64,000 bases of DNA from Thermoflavimicrobium daqui (GTDB lineage: Bacteria; Bacillota; Bacilli; Thermoactinomycetales; Thermoactinomycetaceae), in NCBI RefSeq assembly GCF_003313465.1, contig NZ_KZ845663.1:605911-669910 (forward strand), read 5' to 3'. Below the pieces are notes generated by a model. The model searched no databases and was not told the origin of the DNA. It saw nothing but the letters and a program-made list of their open reading frames with translations. Each line of letters opens with the position of its first letter. Positions within the stretch are counted from its first letter, which is position 1. The position numbers and the translations under genes are program-made. This document shows positions 36,114 through 46,094 of this stretch, piece by piece.

Positions 36114-36902
36114 CTACTCCAGAAATCCCTCAATAAAACTACCACCACTACCACTACTTCCACTGTCTGTCGTTGAAGCTTCTGCAAAGATTCGACTTGC
36201 TAAACGGCTAAATGGTAATGACTGAATCCAGACTGTTCCAGGCCCTTTTAATGTAGTCATCGTTAATCCTTCGCCACCAAATAAAGCTGTTTTTATACCA
36301 CCAACGAACTCCGTATCGTATTGAACATTTTTAGTCATCGCAACGATACAACCGGAGTCAACCCGAATGACTTCATCTGGAAATAATATTTTTTTATAAA
36401 TCGTTCCACCAGAATGAATAAAAGCTAGTCCATCACCTTCCAATTTTTGCAGGATAAAATTTTTCCCAGTTAATGCTTTTTTTGTTGTTTTTTGTTCAAA
36501 CTCAATCCCAACTGCAACACCTTTGGCAGCACAAAGAAAAGATTGTTGTTGACAAATAATTTTTCCACCTAATTCAGCTAGATCCATCGGAACAATTTTC
36601 CCAGGATAGGGTGAAGCAAATGATACATGTCTTTTCCCAGTGTTACCTGTATGTGTAAAAACAGTCATAAATAAGCCTTCACCAGATAGCAGACGCTTTC
36701 CAGCACTTACTAGCTTTCCAAAAAATCCACTGGATTTTTGACTTCCGTCTCCAAATATCGTTTCCATCCCAATATCATTTTCCATCATCATCAAACTACC
36801 AGCTTCTGCAATCACACTTTCACCTGGATCTAATTCAATTTCGACAAATTGCATGTCCTCCCCATAAATTTTAAAATCGATTTCATGGGCATTTTTCAAC
36901 AC
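36114..36902 (-). CDS. TIGR00266/AIM24 family protein
   Basis: A 262-residue beta-rich protein. FVEIELDPGESVIAEAGSLMMM, then GLFMTVFTHTG and VGGIKTALFGGEGLTMTTLKGPGTVWIQSLP are the conserved blocks of the TIGR00266 family, also called AIM24 or tryptophan RNA-binding attenuator-like fold. The function is not established. The Ser/Gly-rich tail is typical of the family. It starts at GTG 36902 with an AGGATG upstream. Confidence 0.88.
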   Translation of the reverse strand: MLKNAHEIDFKIYGEDMQFVEIELDPGESVIAEAGSLMMMENDIGMETIFGDGSQKSSGFFGKLVSAGKRLLSGEGLFMTVFTHTGNTGKRHVSFASPYPGKIVPMDLAELGGKIICQQQSFLCAAKGVAVGIEFEQKTTKKALTGKNFILQKLEGDGLAFIHSGGTIYKKILFPDEVIRVDSGCIVAMTKNVQYDTEFVGGIKTALFGGEGLTMTTLKGPGTVWIQSLPFSRLASRIFAEASTTDSGSSGSGGSFIEGFLE

Positions 36903-37129
36903 AGTTCACATCCTATGTTTGAATTTTAGGTCTACTTTAATCTTATCACTTTATTCACTATTATTGTATTATTATTTTATAATCAAAAATTTTCATTCAT
37001 TTTAAGTTATAACCTGTATTTTTCAAAACCACAAGATATTCATGTGATAGTATTAAATACCCTTATGATCTAATGGTAATTAAAAGGGCATCCCATTTCC
37101 ATTTCATTATAAATTTTTATTAAAATAAA

Positions 37130-37157
37130 AAATCCGCCTATATTTAGGCGGACTTTT
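37130..37157 (-). terminator. Terminator of the second peptide-transport operon
   Basis: An 8-bp GC-rich stem (TCCGCCTA / TAGGCGGA) with a 4-nt loop; on the minus strand TTTTTT follows, just after the DppC-like stop. Confidence 0.85.
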
Positions 37158-37159
37158 TC

Positions 37160-38041
37160 TTACTGTTTCATTCTTGGATCAAAGATATCCCGTAAACCAT
37201 CTCCTAGTAAGTTAAAACCAAGAACTGTTAGTACAATCGCTAAGCCTGGGAAGATCATCGTCCATGGTGCTGTTTGAATAAATGGTCTAGAGTCGGCAAG
37301 CATAGTTCCCCATTCAGGTTCTGGTGGTTGGGCTCCCAGCCCGAGAAAACCGAGTGCAGCTGCTTCAATGACCGCTGTCGCAAAACTAAGTGTTCCTTGT
37401 ACCATAATTGGTGTCCAACAATTGGGCAAAATATGATGAAACAAAATCCGACCATTTTTCATACCCATTGCTTTTGCTGCTAAGACATAGTCTTCTTCTT
37501 TGATTCTAAGCACACTGGAACGCATCAATCGCCCGAATGTCGGAATATTAATAATAGCAATTGCAATCATCGCATTATTAATTCCTGGCCCTAAAATGGT
37601 TACCATCGCAATGGCCAATAAAATACCTGGGAAAGCCAATAAAATATCAAAGATACGTGAGATGACTGCATCTCTCCAACCGCCAAAGAAACCTGCGATC
37701 AATCCTAAAAGACTACCAAGTACAATCGAACCTATTACGGCAAAAAAACCAACCCATAAAGAAATTCTTGCTCCATAAATCACCCTTGTAAATATATCTC
37801 TTCCCATTTCATCTGTACCAAACCAGTGATTTGCTGAAGGTGACTGCATCAAATCATTTGACTTAGCTGAATACTCAAATGGTGTTAGTACAGGGGCAAT
37901 TATAGCAATAAGAATGAGAAACAAAATAATAACGCTTCCAATGACAGCAGAACGATGTCGTAAAAAAGAGCGCATAAAATCTTTCCATGGCTTATCTTCT
38001 TCAACCACTTTATTTCTGATATCAACAGTTTGGGTTTGCAT
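37160..38041 (-). CDS. Dipeptide/oligopeptide ABC permease, DppC/AppC type
   Basis: A 293-residue BPD_transp_1 permease with OppC_N at the N-terminus. The EAA loop is DYVLAAKAMGMKNGRILFHHILPN. It pairs with the DppB-like protein. It is the last gene of the operon, ending at a strong terminator. No clear Shine-Dalgarno precedes the ATG, so its translation may depend on upstream coupling, although 98 nt separate it from the previous stop. Confidence 0.93.
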   Translation of the reverse strand: MQTQTVDIRNKVVEEDKPWKDFMRSFLRHRSAVIGSVIILFLILIAIIAPVLTPFEYSAKSNDLMQSPSANHWFGTDEMGRDIFTRVIYGARISLWVGFFAVIGSIVLGSLLGLIAGFFGGWRDAVISRIFDILLAFPGILLAIAMVTILGPGINNAMIAIAIINIPTFGRLMRSSVLRIKEEDYVLAAKAMGMKNGRILFHHILPNCWTPIMVQGTLSFATAVIEAAALGFLGLGAQPPEPEWGTMLADSRPFIQTAPWTMIFPGLAIVLTVLGFNLLGDGLRDIFDPRMKQ

Positions 38042-38139
38042 TATCTAAAGAACTGCTACTTCAGGTGTTACATGCATCGTACACCTTTTCCGTAAAGCAG
38101 CAGTCTCTACACCTCCTCTTTACACGAACGGATATCATG

Positions 38140-39150
38140 TTATTTTTTTCCATACTGGATACGTGGATCAATCCAAGCATAAATTAAATCAACAATTAGG
38201 TTAATAATGACGAAAATCGTAGCAACAATTAAAATTCCTGACTGTACGACAGTATAATCACGTTCTCCAATCGCAGTATATAAATATCTTCCTACTCCTG
38301 GCCAGCTAAAGATCGTCTCTGTTAGAACTGCTCCACCTAACAATGTTCCTAACTGTAAACCGATCACCGTTAAAACAGGAATGGATGCATTTTTAAGTGT
38401 GTGTTTATACACTACCCAAAACTCCGACAATCCTTTTGCTCTAGCAGTCCGAATATAATCAGATCGCATCACTTCAAGCATACTAGATCTCGTAATTCTA
38501 GCAATGATGGCCATGGGAACTGTAGCTAGTGCAACAGCTGGTAAAATCAAGTGTTTTACCGCATCCCATAAAACTTCTGTATCCCCATAGAGAATCGTAT
38601 CGATAACATAAAAATAAGTAATTGGTTCCATTTGAATACGTGGATCAAGTCTTCCATTGGAAGGTAACCAATCAAGTGTTTGAGCAAATAGCCACTGCTC
38701 CATCAAACCTAACCAGAATACAGGAATAGATACTCCAATAAGTGCAATCATCATCGCCGAATAATCAAACCATGAATTTTGTCGCCAAGATGATAAAATT
38801 CCTAAATTCACTCCAAAGAAAACGGCAATAAACATAGCTGCAAACACAAGTTCTGCCGTTGCAGCTAAAAAAGGTCCAATTTCTTCTCCGATTGGGCGTT
38901 TGGTCGTCATAGACTTACCTAAATCACCTTGTAGTAACCCTTTTGCATAGCTCCCATACTGTATATATAATGGCTCATCCAGACCCAGTTCTTTGCGGAT
39001 TTCTTCAACACGTTGGGGTGTTGCCTTTTCTCCAGCGATCGTTTGTGCTGGGTCCCCAGGAATCATATGGACAATTCCAAACGTAATAATAGACATCCCT
39101 ACCAAAACTGGAATCAACATGAAAAGTCTTCGTACGGTATAAGCAAGCAT
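38140..39150 (-). CDS. Dipeptide/oligopeptide ABC permease, DppB/AppB type
   Basis: A 336-residue permease. MLAYTVRRLFMLIPVLVGMS is the standard first TM helix, and the EAA loop is DYIRTARAKGLSEFWVVYKHTLKN. A GTG at 39162 would add four residues, but AGGTGAG 7 nt before the ATG at 39150 decides the start. A strong hairpin (39191-39227) separates it from the binding-protein gene. Confidence 0.93.
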   Translation of the reverse strand: MLAYTVRRLFMLIPVLVGMSIITFGIVHMIPGDPAQTIAGEKATPQRVEEIRKELGLDEPLYIQYGSYAKGLLQGDLGKSMTTKRPIGEEIGPFLAATAELVFAAMFIAVFFGVNLGILSSWRQNSWFDYSAMMIALIGVSIPVFWLGLMEQWLFAQTLDWLPSNGRLDPRIQMEPITYFYVIDTILYGDTEVLWDAVKHLILPAVALATVPMAIIARITRSSMLEVMRSDYIRTARAKGLSEFWVVYKHTLKNASIPVLTVIGLQLGTLLGGAVLTETIFSWPGVGRYLYTAIGERDYTVVQSGILIVATIFVIINLIVDLIYAWIDPRIQYGKK

Positions 39151-39190
39151 AATCGGTCTCACCTACCATTTATTCCAGATTCTCCATATA

Positions 39191-39227
39191 CAAAGCGGCA
39201 TTGCACAAAGAGAGCAATGCCGCTTTG
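39191..39227 (-). terminator. Hairpin between binding-protein and permease genes
   Basis: A perfect 14-bp GC-rich stem (CAAAGCGGCATTGC and its complement) with a 9-nt loop, without a long U-tract. It parallels the oppA-oppB hairpin. Confidence 0.8.
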
Positions 39228-39314
39228 AGCAAAGGTTGTTTATTTGTCTGAGTTTTTCATCTAGCATCAATCCATTTTAAACACGATTGATTTGGAATTG
39301 AGTCGTAATTTAGC

Positions 39315-40928
39315 TTATCTTGAAACTTTATAAAGCTTGTAACCACTGGTTGGATGCGGGAAGAAACCTTTCAGTTCTTTTTTACCTGCAACAGGGACAG
39401 TCGCATGAACAAGTGGTACCCACGGTGCATCTTTCTTGATAATTTCTTGTGCCTTTTTGTATAACTCTTCACGTTTCTTTTGATCCACAGTGCTTTGTGC
39501 TTCTACTAGCAATTTATGCACTTCTTCACTCATATAATAAGAAATATTAGAAGCATCCTTTTCACGTGCATTGTTTTTATCTAGCAATACATACAAGAAG
39601 TTATCTGGGTCACCATTGTCACCATTCCATCCATATAAGGCGAGCTCATGTTGTCCACTTTTTACTTGATCTTGATAGGTTTTCCATTCAGCTGTTACAA
39701 TCTCAGCATCAATGCCAATTTTCTTAAAATCCTCTTTTAAGAATTCAGCTACTTTCTTTCCATTTGGCAAGTAAGGTCTTGGATCTTGTGGTGCATGTAG
39801 CTTTAATTTTAAACCTTTTTCAAATCCAGCTTCTTTCAAGAGCTGTTTAGCTTTATCTAAATTAAATTCATATTCTTTCACATCTTTGTTGTAACCCATC
39901 ATGAAAGAAGGGTACGGATTAATAGCTGGTTCTGCTAAGCCGGCATAAAAATTTTTGATAATTCCCTCTTTATTCACTGCATAGCTAATTGCTTGACGTA
40001 CTTTTGGATTATCAAATGGCTTTTTCTTCATATTAAAAGAAAGATATGCCACGTTCATCCCTTGCTGTTTAAACAATTGAAGTTTACTGTCTTTTTCTAC
40101 TTGTGGAGCATCTGTTGGATTCATTCCATTCATGAGATCAATATCACCAGATTTTAGTGCATTAAAACGAGCTGTGTTATCCGGGATAGATTTGAAGATT
40201 AGCTTATCAGTCTTCGGAAGACCTTTTACCCAATAATCGGGGTTTTTTTCAAGAGTAATCGTGTCATTTTTCTTCCACTCTACAAATTTATATGGTCCAG
40301 TTCCAACAGGGTTTTCATTAAATTTTTCTGGATCTTTTTTAATAGCTTCTGGTGAACCAATCGCAAATGGTGGCATGGCGATATTTGCTAAAAATGGTCC
40401 GAGTGGTCGATTCAACTCAAACTTGACAGTATGATCATCTACCTTACTTACTTTGTTAATAACATGGGTAGAATCTCCTTTATAACCACCAAACATATCC
40501 GGATAATAAGTAAACTCCCCACCTTTATGTTGTGGGTGATTTTTATCCATCCAACGCTCGAAGTTAAACACAACTGCATCAGCATTGAAAGGAGTACCAT
40601 CATGGAATTTCACATTTTTACGCAGATGGAAAGTCCAAACTTTTCCGTCAGCACTGTTTTCCCATTTTTCAGCGAGTCCTGGTTGAACTTCCGTGTTTTC
40701 ATCTTTGTATTGAACTAAGGTATCATAAATCATTTGAGTAACCTGTAATGATTCACCATCTGTCACTTGAATAGGATCTAACTTTTTCGAATCGGCTCCA
40801 CGGCCATAAATCAATGAATTACCAGTGTCTTTTTTAATTCCGCCTTCCTTTCCTCCACATGCTACAAGGAAAATTGAAAGCAAAAAGACCAACGCGATCA
40901 TACCCGTCCATATCGGTCGCTTTTTCAC
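39315..40928 (-). CDS. Dipeptide/peptide-binding lipoprotein, DppA/AppA type
   Basis: A 537-residue SBP_bac_5 lipoprotein; the lipobox is FLVACG with Cys24. VKFHDGTPFNADAVVFNFER and GTGPYKFVEWKK are typical of the dipeptide-binding branch rather than of OppA at 9704. It starts at GTG 40928 with GGAGGG upstream. It is the third gene of a D-F-SBP-B-C operon, the same order as the B. subtilis app operon, although the protein resembles DppA more; the substrate class (dipeptide, oligopeptide or nickel chelate) is open. Confidence 0.92.
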   Translation of the reverse strand: MKKRPIWTGMIALVFLLSIFLVACGGKEGGIKKDTGNSLIYGRGADSKKLDPIQVTDGESLQVTQMIYDTLVQYKDENTEVQPGLAEKWENSADGKVWTFHLRKNVKFHDGTPFNADAVVFNFERWMDKNHPQHKGGEFTYYPDMFGGYKGDSTHVINKVSKVDDHTVKFELNRPLGPFLANIAMPPFAIGSPEAIKKDPEKFNENPVGTGPYKFVEWKKNDTITLEKNPDYWVKGLPKTDKLIFKSIPDNTARFNALKSGDIDLMNGMNPTDAPQVEKDSKLQLFKQQGMNVAYLSFNMKKKPFDNPKVRQAISYAVNKEGIIKNFYAGLAEPAINPYPSFMMGYNKDVKEYEFNLDKAKQLLKEAGFEKGLKLKLHAPQDPRPYLPNGKKVAEFLKEDFKKIGIDAEIVTAEWKTYQDQVKSGQHELALYGWNGDNGDPDNFLYVLLDKNNAREKDASNISYYMSEEVHKLLVEAQSTVDQKKREELYKKAQEIIKKDAPWVPLVHATVPVAGKKELKGFFPHPTSGYKLYKVSR

Positions 40929-41012
40929 TAATGATCCCTCCTAAAGATAATAATTTAAGATTTGTAGGAAACATTCGAATGAGTCCATTCTAATTAAAGA
41001 TCTACACCTCCT

Positions 41013-42002
41013 TTATGAAATCAAATGACAAGCTACAAAATGTCCATTTCCTTTGTCAACAAATTCAGGTCTTTCTTTCTTACAAACATCCATTACATAT
41101 GGACAGCGAGGATGAAAAGCACATCCTTTGGGTGGATCAGCAGGGCTAGGTACATCACCCTGTAATAGAATTCGCTCTCTGTTTACCTCAGGATTTGGAA
41201 TAGGTACTGCTGAAAGTAGTGCCTGTGTATAAGGATGAAGTGGATTCTGATAAAGTTCGTCGCGATGCGTTAGCTCAACCATCCGTCCCAAATACATAAC
41301 ACCTACACGATCACTAATATGTTTGACCACACTCAAATCGTGAGCAATAAAGATATAGGTGAGTCCAAATTGCTCTTGAAGGTCTTCCATAAGGTTTAAC
41401 ACTTGTGATTGAATCGATACATCAAGGGCCGATACGGGTTCATCTGCAACAATTAATTTCGGTTTCACAGATAACGCCCGAGCAATTCCAATTCGCTGTC
41501 TTTGTCCTCCACTAAATTGATGGGGATAGCGACTGGCATGATGCTTATCTAGTCCGACTACCCTAAGTAATTCCAAAACTTGTTCTTTTCTTTCTTTAGC
41601 ATTTCCTATTCCATGTACGATTAGAGGCTCTTCCAAAATATCTGCTATTTTTTGTCGCGGATTTAGTGAGGCAAAGGGATCTTGAAATACCATTTGTAAA
41701 TCCCGACGGGTTCGACGCATCTCTTCCTGACTTAACTTTAATAGTGATTTTCCTTCAAACTCGATTTCACCTGAAGTTGGCTCATACAATCGAAGGATAG
41801 AACGACCTGTCGTTGATTTGCCACATCCGCTTTCTCCAACCAACCCAAGAGTTTCACCAGGAAAAACATCAAAACTTACTTGATCAACTGCTCGAACCTC
41901 ACCCACTTTTCTGCTGAATATTCCACCATGAATTGGAAACGTTTTCACTAGTTCTTGTACTTTAAGTAATGGACTAGGTTGTGTCTGCATCTCCTTTCCC
42001 AT
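41013..42002 (-). CDS. Peptide ABC transporter ATP-binding protein, DppF/AppF type
   Basis: A 329-residue ATPase with [23 protein letters not shown] and [12 protein letters not shown], and the C-terminal oligo_HPY segment [14 protein letters not shown]. The ATG at 42002 has GGAGG 9 nt upstream and overlaps the end of the upstream ATPase gene by 29 nt, so translation of the two is coupled. Confidence 0.94.
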   Translation of the reverse strand: MGKEMQTQPSPLLKVQELVKTFPIHGGIFSRKVGEVRAVDQVSFDVFPGETLGLVGESGCGKSTTGRSILRLYEPTSGEIEFEGKSLLKLSQEEMRRTRRDLQMVFQDPFASLNPRQKIADILEEPLIVHGIGNAKERKEQVLELLRVVGLDKHHASRYPHQFSGGQRQRIGIARALSVKPKLIVADEPVSALDVSIQSQVLNLMEDLQEQFGLTYIFIAHDLSVVKHISDRVGVMYLGRMVELTHRDELYQNPLHPYTQALLSAVPIPNPEVNRERILLQGDVPSPADPPKGCAFHPRCPYVMDVCKKERPEFVDKGNGHFVACHLIS

Positions 42003-42984
42003 TTTCTATCGCCTCCTTCCCTTGATGTAGCCAACAACGACTTAAATGTTCTTGCTCAATTTCATAAAGATCTGGCTTTTTATTCCAGCATGTCTCCATC
42101 ACATATTCACATCGAGGAGCAAAACGACATCCTTGTGGCATATTTAACGGATGAGGTACTTGTCCTGGAATCGAATATAAGCGTTTTTGATTTTCGTCTA
42201 GTTTTGGAATCGACTTTAACAATCCTTGTGTATAAGGATGGGATGGATTTTTAAATAGTTTGCGACCATCAGCTTCTTCGACCACTTGACCCGCATACAT
42301 GACCACAATACGATCACACATTTCCGCGACAACTCCCAAATCATGTGTAATCAGTAAAATGGAAGTTCCAAACTCTCGATTCAAAGAGCGCATCAAGTCT
42401 AAAATTTGTGCTTGAATCGTTACATCCAAAGCGGTCGTCGGTTCATCCGCGATTAGAAGTCTAGGTTCAAGTACCATGGCCATCGCAATCATCACGCGTT
42501 GTCTCATTCCACCTGAAAGCTGGTGTGGATACTGCTTTAGGATCCCAACACGTTTAATCCCAACTTTTTCAAGTATAGCTAAACTAAGTGATTGTGCTTC
42601 TTTTTTAGAACACTTTTTATGAACACGAATCGCTTCTACCAATTGATCACCAATAGTAAATAACGGATTGAGGGAGGTCATAGGCTCTTGAAAGATCATA
42701 GAGATGTCTTTGCCTCGAATTTTCCGCATTTGCTTATTAGTCCAATGCGTAATCTCTTGACCCGAAAAGCGTATACTCCCACCTACAATTTTGCCGGGTG
42801 GAGTGGGAATCAAGCCCATGACTGCCAGAGAGGTCACGCTTTTCCCACAACCTGATTCTCCAACAAGCCCCACAATTTCCCCTTCACCCACTTTTAAATC
42901 GACTCCATCAATTGCTTTGATTACACCTTTTTCCGTAAAAAAATGCAACTCCAATGTTGAAATATCTAGTATAGATTGACCCAT
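41974..42984 (-). CDS. Peptide ABC transporter ATP-binding protein, DppD/AppD type
   Basis: A 336-residue ATPase: [34 protein letters not shown], then [14 protein letters not shown]. It is the first gene of the operon. An ATG at 43002 has no RBS, whereas GGGGTG lies about 5 nt before the ATG at 42984. Confidence 0.93.
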   Translation of the reverse strand: MGQSILDISTLELHFFTEKGVIKAIDGVDLKVGEGEIVGLVGESGCGKSVTSLAVMGLIPTPPGKIVGGSIRFSGQEITHWTNKQMRKIRGKDISMIFQEPMTSLNPLFTIGDQLVEAIRVHKKCSKKEAQSLSLAILEKVGIKRVGILKQYPHQLSGGMRQRVMIAMAMVLEPRLLIADEPTTALDVTIQAQILDLMRSLNREFGTSILLITHDLGVVAEMCDRIVVMYAGQVVEEADGRKLFKNPSHPYTQGLLKSIPKLDENQKRLYSIPGQVPHPLNMPQGCRFAPRCEYVMETCWNKKPDLYEIEQEHLSRCWLHQGKEAIENGKGDADTT

Positions 42985-43251
42985 AGGAACACCCCAAAAC
43001 ATATGAAAAAATAAAATATCTCGAAAATAAGTACTGTATATTTAATATAAATGGTTCTATATTCTATATCAAGTTCGCCATTTAGACAAAAAATCCTTTT
43101 TTTAAAAAAACAAAACATCTCGATGACAAAACTTATTATTCTATCTACTTTTTGCAATCCATTCCTTTTTAAAAATCAGTAGTAAAATGTGATAAAATCG
43201 ATGAGAATGTTAGTACTAAAGAGAATAGAGACAGAAGTGGAGGATGAATGA

Positions 43252-44736
43252 GTGACTATAGCCATTAATCTGGAGCAATATGTATCCAACTTAGATAGAA
43301 ATGTTTATACCATTTATAACTTACCCGAAGAGGTTATCGCAGTTATTTTTGCCTATGTTAGCCGAAGTTCCGCAGGTTTCCGAGAGAATCTTGCAAAGCT
43401 GTTAGCTGATGAAGATTTAGCCCTTGCTGGGCATTCTGGAAACCGTGCTACTATCTATTCAGAGAAAGCAGCCCGGTTTCATGAAAAGTGGGTTGTAGGC
43501 TATGGGCATAGTAGCGTAGCAGAGCACGCGGTGGCTCATATCGGTATTGAAAAAATTAGCCGCCTTGCCTCAGCTGAGTTGGAGCTTGCCAATACCTTTA
43601 ATAGCTTTACAGAGTATAGTCAACGTTATCAACGCCCTAAACGTGGAGACTTTTATCTTCCATCAAGTTTAAAATCTAATCCGGAATTACAAGCGAAGTA
43701 TATACAGTTTCATGAAAAAGCTTATGATATTTATGAACAGTTAATGTCTGGGTTAGTTAAGTACTTACTCCAAACCGTCCCAAAGCAAGAAAAAGAATCT
43801 GACAAACGATTTAAACTACGCATCGAAAAAATCGCTTTTGAAGATGCTCGCTATGTTCTTCCATTATCCACTTTAACTAACTTAGGAATGACAGGAAACG
43901 GTCGGGCGTTACGGGATACATTAGTTCGGCTTCTATCCAGTCCTTACAAAGAATGCCAAAAGTTAGCGCGTGACATGGAACATGAAATCACAACAGTGAT
44001 CCCAACACTATTAAAATATGTTAAACCAAGTGAATACTACCAGAAGACTCAAGCAAATTTGCAACAGTGCTTTCAAAAGATCCGCCCCATTGGTATAGTC
44101 GAATCATCGATGGGACCTTCTGCTCGTTTTATCCAAATGCCCGATTATCTAGAAGCACTCAAACAGCTTGCAACGTTCCTACTAATTAGAGAGCAACCCC
44201 TTTCTTATGAAGAGGCAAAGCGAATTATTCATCAGTATCCTCAAGAAGAACTAGAGCAAATCGTCTCTTATGCTTTATTATCTTTACGATTCTTTGATAA
44301 TCCAATTGATGAGTTACAACATCTCACTTATCAAATCGAGTTAAAAATTTCGGAAGCAAACTGGCATCAACTGCTACGTCATAATCGAAAAACACACTTT
44401 ACTTACTCCAAACCGACCACTCGTTTTGGTTACACCATTCCTCCTCATATACAAGAGGCAGGACTAACTGACCTTTTTAGATCATTTGTTCAAGAATCTG
44501 AACAAATGATTCAGCAGTTTTCATCCTTTGATTCGACTATCGCTGATTATTTCATTACCAATGCCCACCATCGACAAATTATTGCTTCTGTGACATTATG
44601 GGAACTTTATCATCTTATCAATTTACGTACATCTACTGAAGCACAATGGGATATTCGCGAAACCTTTGTCCAAGTCTATCAAGAACTACAAAGGCAGCAG
44701 CCCATATTCGCACGCTTTGCTAAGCGTAGAGCCTAA
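43252..44736 (+). CDS. Two-domain ThyX-like protein (alternative thymidylate synthase homologue)
   Basis: A 494-residue protein with two tandem ThyX-like domains; ordinary ThyX is a 220-250-residue homotetramer that methylates dUMP with FAD. Domain 1 keeps GHSSVAEH (residues 85-92) and FTEYSQRYQ (119-127) but lacks RHR. Domain 2 has LLRHNRKTHF (about 372) followed by PTTRFGY but lacks the SxxEYSQRY form. The full RHRxxSxNExSxRY signature is therefore divided between domains, with neither complete. It may be a pseudo-dimer with hybrid sites, or may have another function. It starts at GTG 43252, with GGAGG 8 nt upstream. A hairpin (44741-44779) follows. It is monocistronic. Confidence 0.8.
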   Translation: MTIAINLEQYVSNLDRNVYTIYNLPEEVIAVIFAYVSRSSAGFRENLAKLLADEDLALAGHSGNRATIYSEKAARFHEKWVVGYGHSSVAEHAVAHIGIEKISRLASAELELANTFNSFTEYSQRYQRPKRGDFYLPSSLKSNPELQAKYIQFHEKAYDIYEQLMSGLVKYLLQTVPKQEKESDKRFKLRIEKIAFEDARYVLPLSTLTNLGMTGNGRALRDTLVRLLSSPYKECQKLARDMEHEITTVIPTLLKYVKPSEYYQKTQANLQQCFQKIRPIGIVESSMGPSARFIQMPDYLEALKQLATFLLIREQPLSYEEAKRIIHQYPQEELEQIVSYALLSLRFFDNPIDELQHLTYQIELKISEANWHQLLRHNRKTHFTYSKPTTRFGYTIPPHIQEAGLTDLFRSFVQESEQMIQQFSSFDSTIADYFITNAHHRQIIASVTLWELYHLINLRTSTEAQWDIRETFVQVYQELQRQQPIFARFAKRRA

Positions 44737-44740
44737 ATAG

Positions 44741-44779
44741 AAGCCCAAGTTGGTCATATTTTTACTCCAGCTTGGGCTT
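44741..44779 (+). terminator. Hairpin after the ThyX-like gene
   Basis: AAGCCCAAG / CTTGGGCTT stem, with TGG/CCA pairing further in, closely following the stop; the U-tract is poor. Confidence 0.65.
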
Positions 44780-44868
44780 ATGACTATTCCATTTATTCTA
44801 TCTATTCAATATAATAATACTAGATTATTAGAAAGCTCCCATTTTTTGACGTATGGAGGGATCACATT

Positions 44869-45465
44869 ATGACCAAAAAATTGGTCATTGATCCAGGACA
44901 TGGTGGGTCAGATTCCGGTGCAGTCAATGGTAGCTATCAAGAAAAAAATTTCACATTAGATATTGCCTTAGCTGTTCATGATTATCTTCAAAACCACTAC
45001 ATGGTGGAGCTATTTATGACTCGCAAAACCGATAAAACCCTTTCACTTAAACAGCGAACAGATTATGCAAATCAAAAGCAGGCAGATTATTTTATTTCCA
45101 TTCATATTAATGCTGGCGGAGGAACCGGGTGGGAAAGTTACATCTGGAATGGCCCTGTCAATCAAACAACGATAGATGCCCAGAACATCATTCATAACAC
45201 AGTCATGAATGAAATTGGTCCGAAATATCAGGTAAAAGACCGAGGTAAAAAACGAGCCGACTTTTATGTCCTGCGGGAAACGATTATGCCAGCCATTCTA
45301 TTAGAAAATTTATTTATTGATACAACTAATGATCTTCATTTACTCATAGATAACCAATTTATAACTGACCTGTCGTGTACAATTGGAGAAGGACTAGCCC
45401 AAGCACTTTCTTTAGACAAAAAAACCTTACCAAAAGATCAAGATCACACACAGGATCGTCCGTAG
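44869..45465 (+). CDS. N-acetylmuramoyl-L-alanine amidase, CwlC-like, no signal peptide
   Basis: A 198-residue Amidase_3 enzyme that cuts between MurNAc and L-Ala. It has VIDPGHGGSDSGAV at the N-terminus, a Glu in YQEKN, SIHINAGGGTGWESY and the catalytic Glu in AILLENLFID. The sequence is close to CwlC of B. subtilis, a mother-cell lytic amidase that also lacks a signal peptide. Unlike CwlC it has no C-terminal SPOR-type binding repeats, only a polar tail. GGAGGG precedes the ATG. It likely acts in mother-cell lysis and spore release. Confidence 0.87.
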   Translation: MTKKLVIDPGHGGSDSGAVNGSYQEKNFTLDIALAVHDYLQNHYMVELFMTRKTDKTLSLKQRTDYANQKQADYFISIHINAGGGTGWESYIWNGPVNQTTIDAQNIIHNTVMNEIGPKYQVKDRGKKRADFYVLRETIMPAILLENLFIDTTNDLHLLIDNQFITDLSCTIGEGLAQALSLDKKTLPKDQDHTQDRP

Positions 45466-45530
45466 TGTGTATTAAAAATACCGCCAAATAAGAAAACTTG
45501 ATCTACAAGCTGAGTAGTGTCCATATATCA

Positions 45531-46094
45531 CTACTCACTTTTTTGTTTGGGCCAAAAACGCGTTGGCGTCATTACTTCTTCATAAGAAGTACCTTGCTTT
45601 AATGCTTGTTCTTCGATCGGAATTCGAATCATAAGTAAAATAAATAGATTTACCAACGAAAATACAACGGAAGTCACAACAGCTCCAAATATAAGTGGAA
45701 AGGAGAGAAATTCAAGGATGACAGCAAGATAATTCGGATGACGCAAATATCGATAGGGGCCTCGTACACATGGGGAATGTCTAGGAACAATCCAAATCCG
45801 CGTATTCCAGTAGCGTCCCAATGAAACCATACACCAAATACGTAAAGCCTGAGCAAATATAAAAATAAGAAAAGGAATCCACCACCATGAAATGATAATC
45901 TTTGATCTCCATAAATTCTCTATAAAAGTGGATATAAAAAAAAGCAGATGCATATTTACCAACAAAGGATAATGTTTACTTCCAACTTCATAGCCACCTT
46001 GTTGTTTCATCCAATCCGCATTTTTCTTAGCCCACCCTAATTCGATAATCCTTTGAAGTCCAACTATTAACCATAAAATATTAAAGAGACTCAA
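45531..46094 (-). CDS. bpsB: Isoprenylcysteine methyltransferase-family protein BpsB (YpbQ-like)
   Basis: A membrane protein of about 187 residues with four to five TM helices. The C-terminal SAM-binding region reads GPYRYLRHPNYLAVILEF, typical of ICMT-family enzymes. In B. subtilis BpsB O-methylates the alkylpyrones made by BpsA. The true start is probably TTG at 46094, because AGGAGG is 6 nt upstream of it; this start lies inside the end of bpsA, with a 14-nt overlap. Confidence 0.85.
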   Translation of the reverse strand: MSLFNILWLIVGLQRIIELGWAKKNADWMKQQGGYEVGSKHYPLLVNMHLLFFISTFIENLWRSKIIISWWWIPFLIFIFAQALRIWCMVSLGRYWNTRIWIVPRHSPCVRGPYRYLRHPNYLAVILEFLSFPLIFGAVVTSVVFSLVNLFILLMIRIPIEEQALKQGTSYEEVMTPTRFWPKQKSE

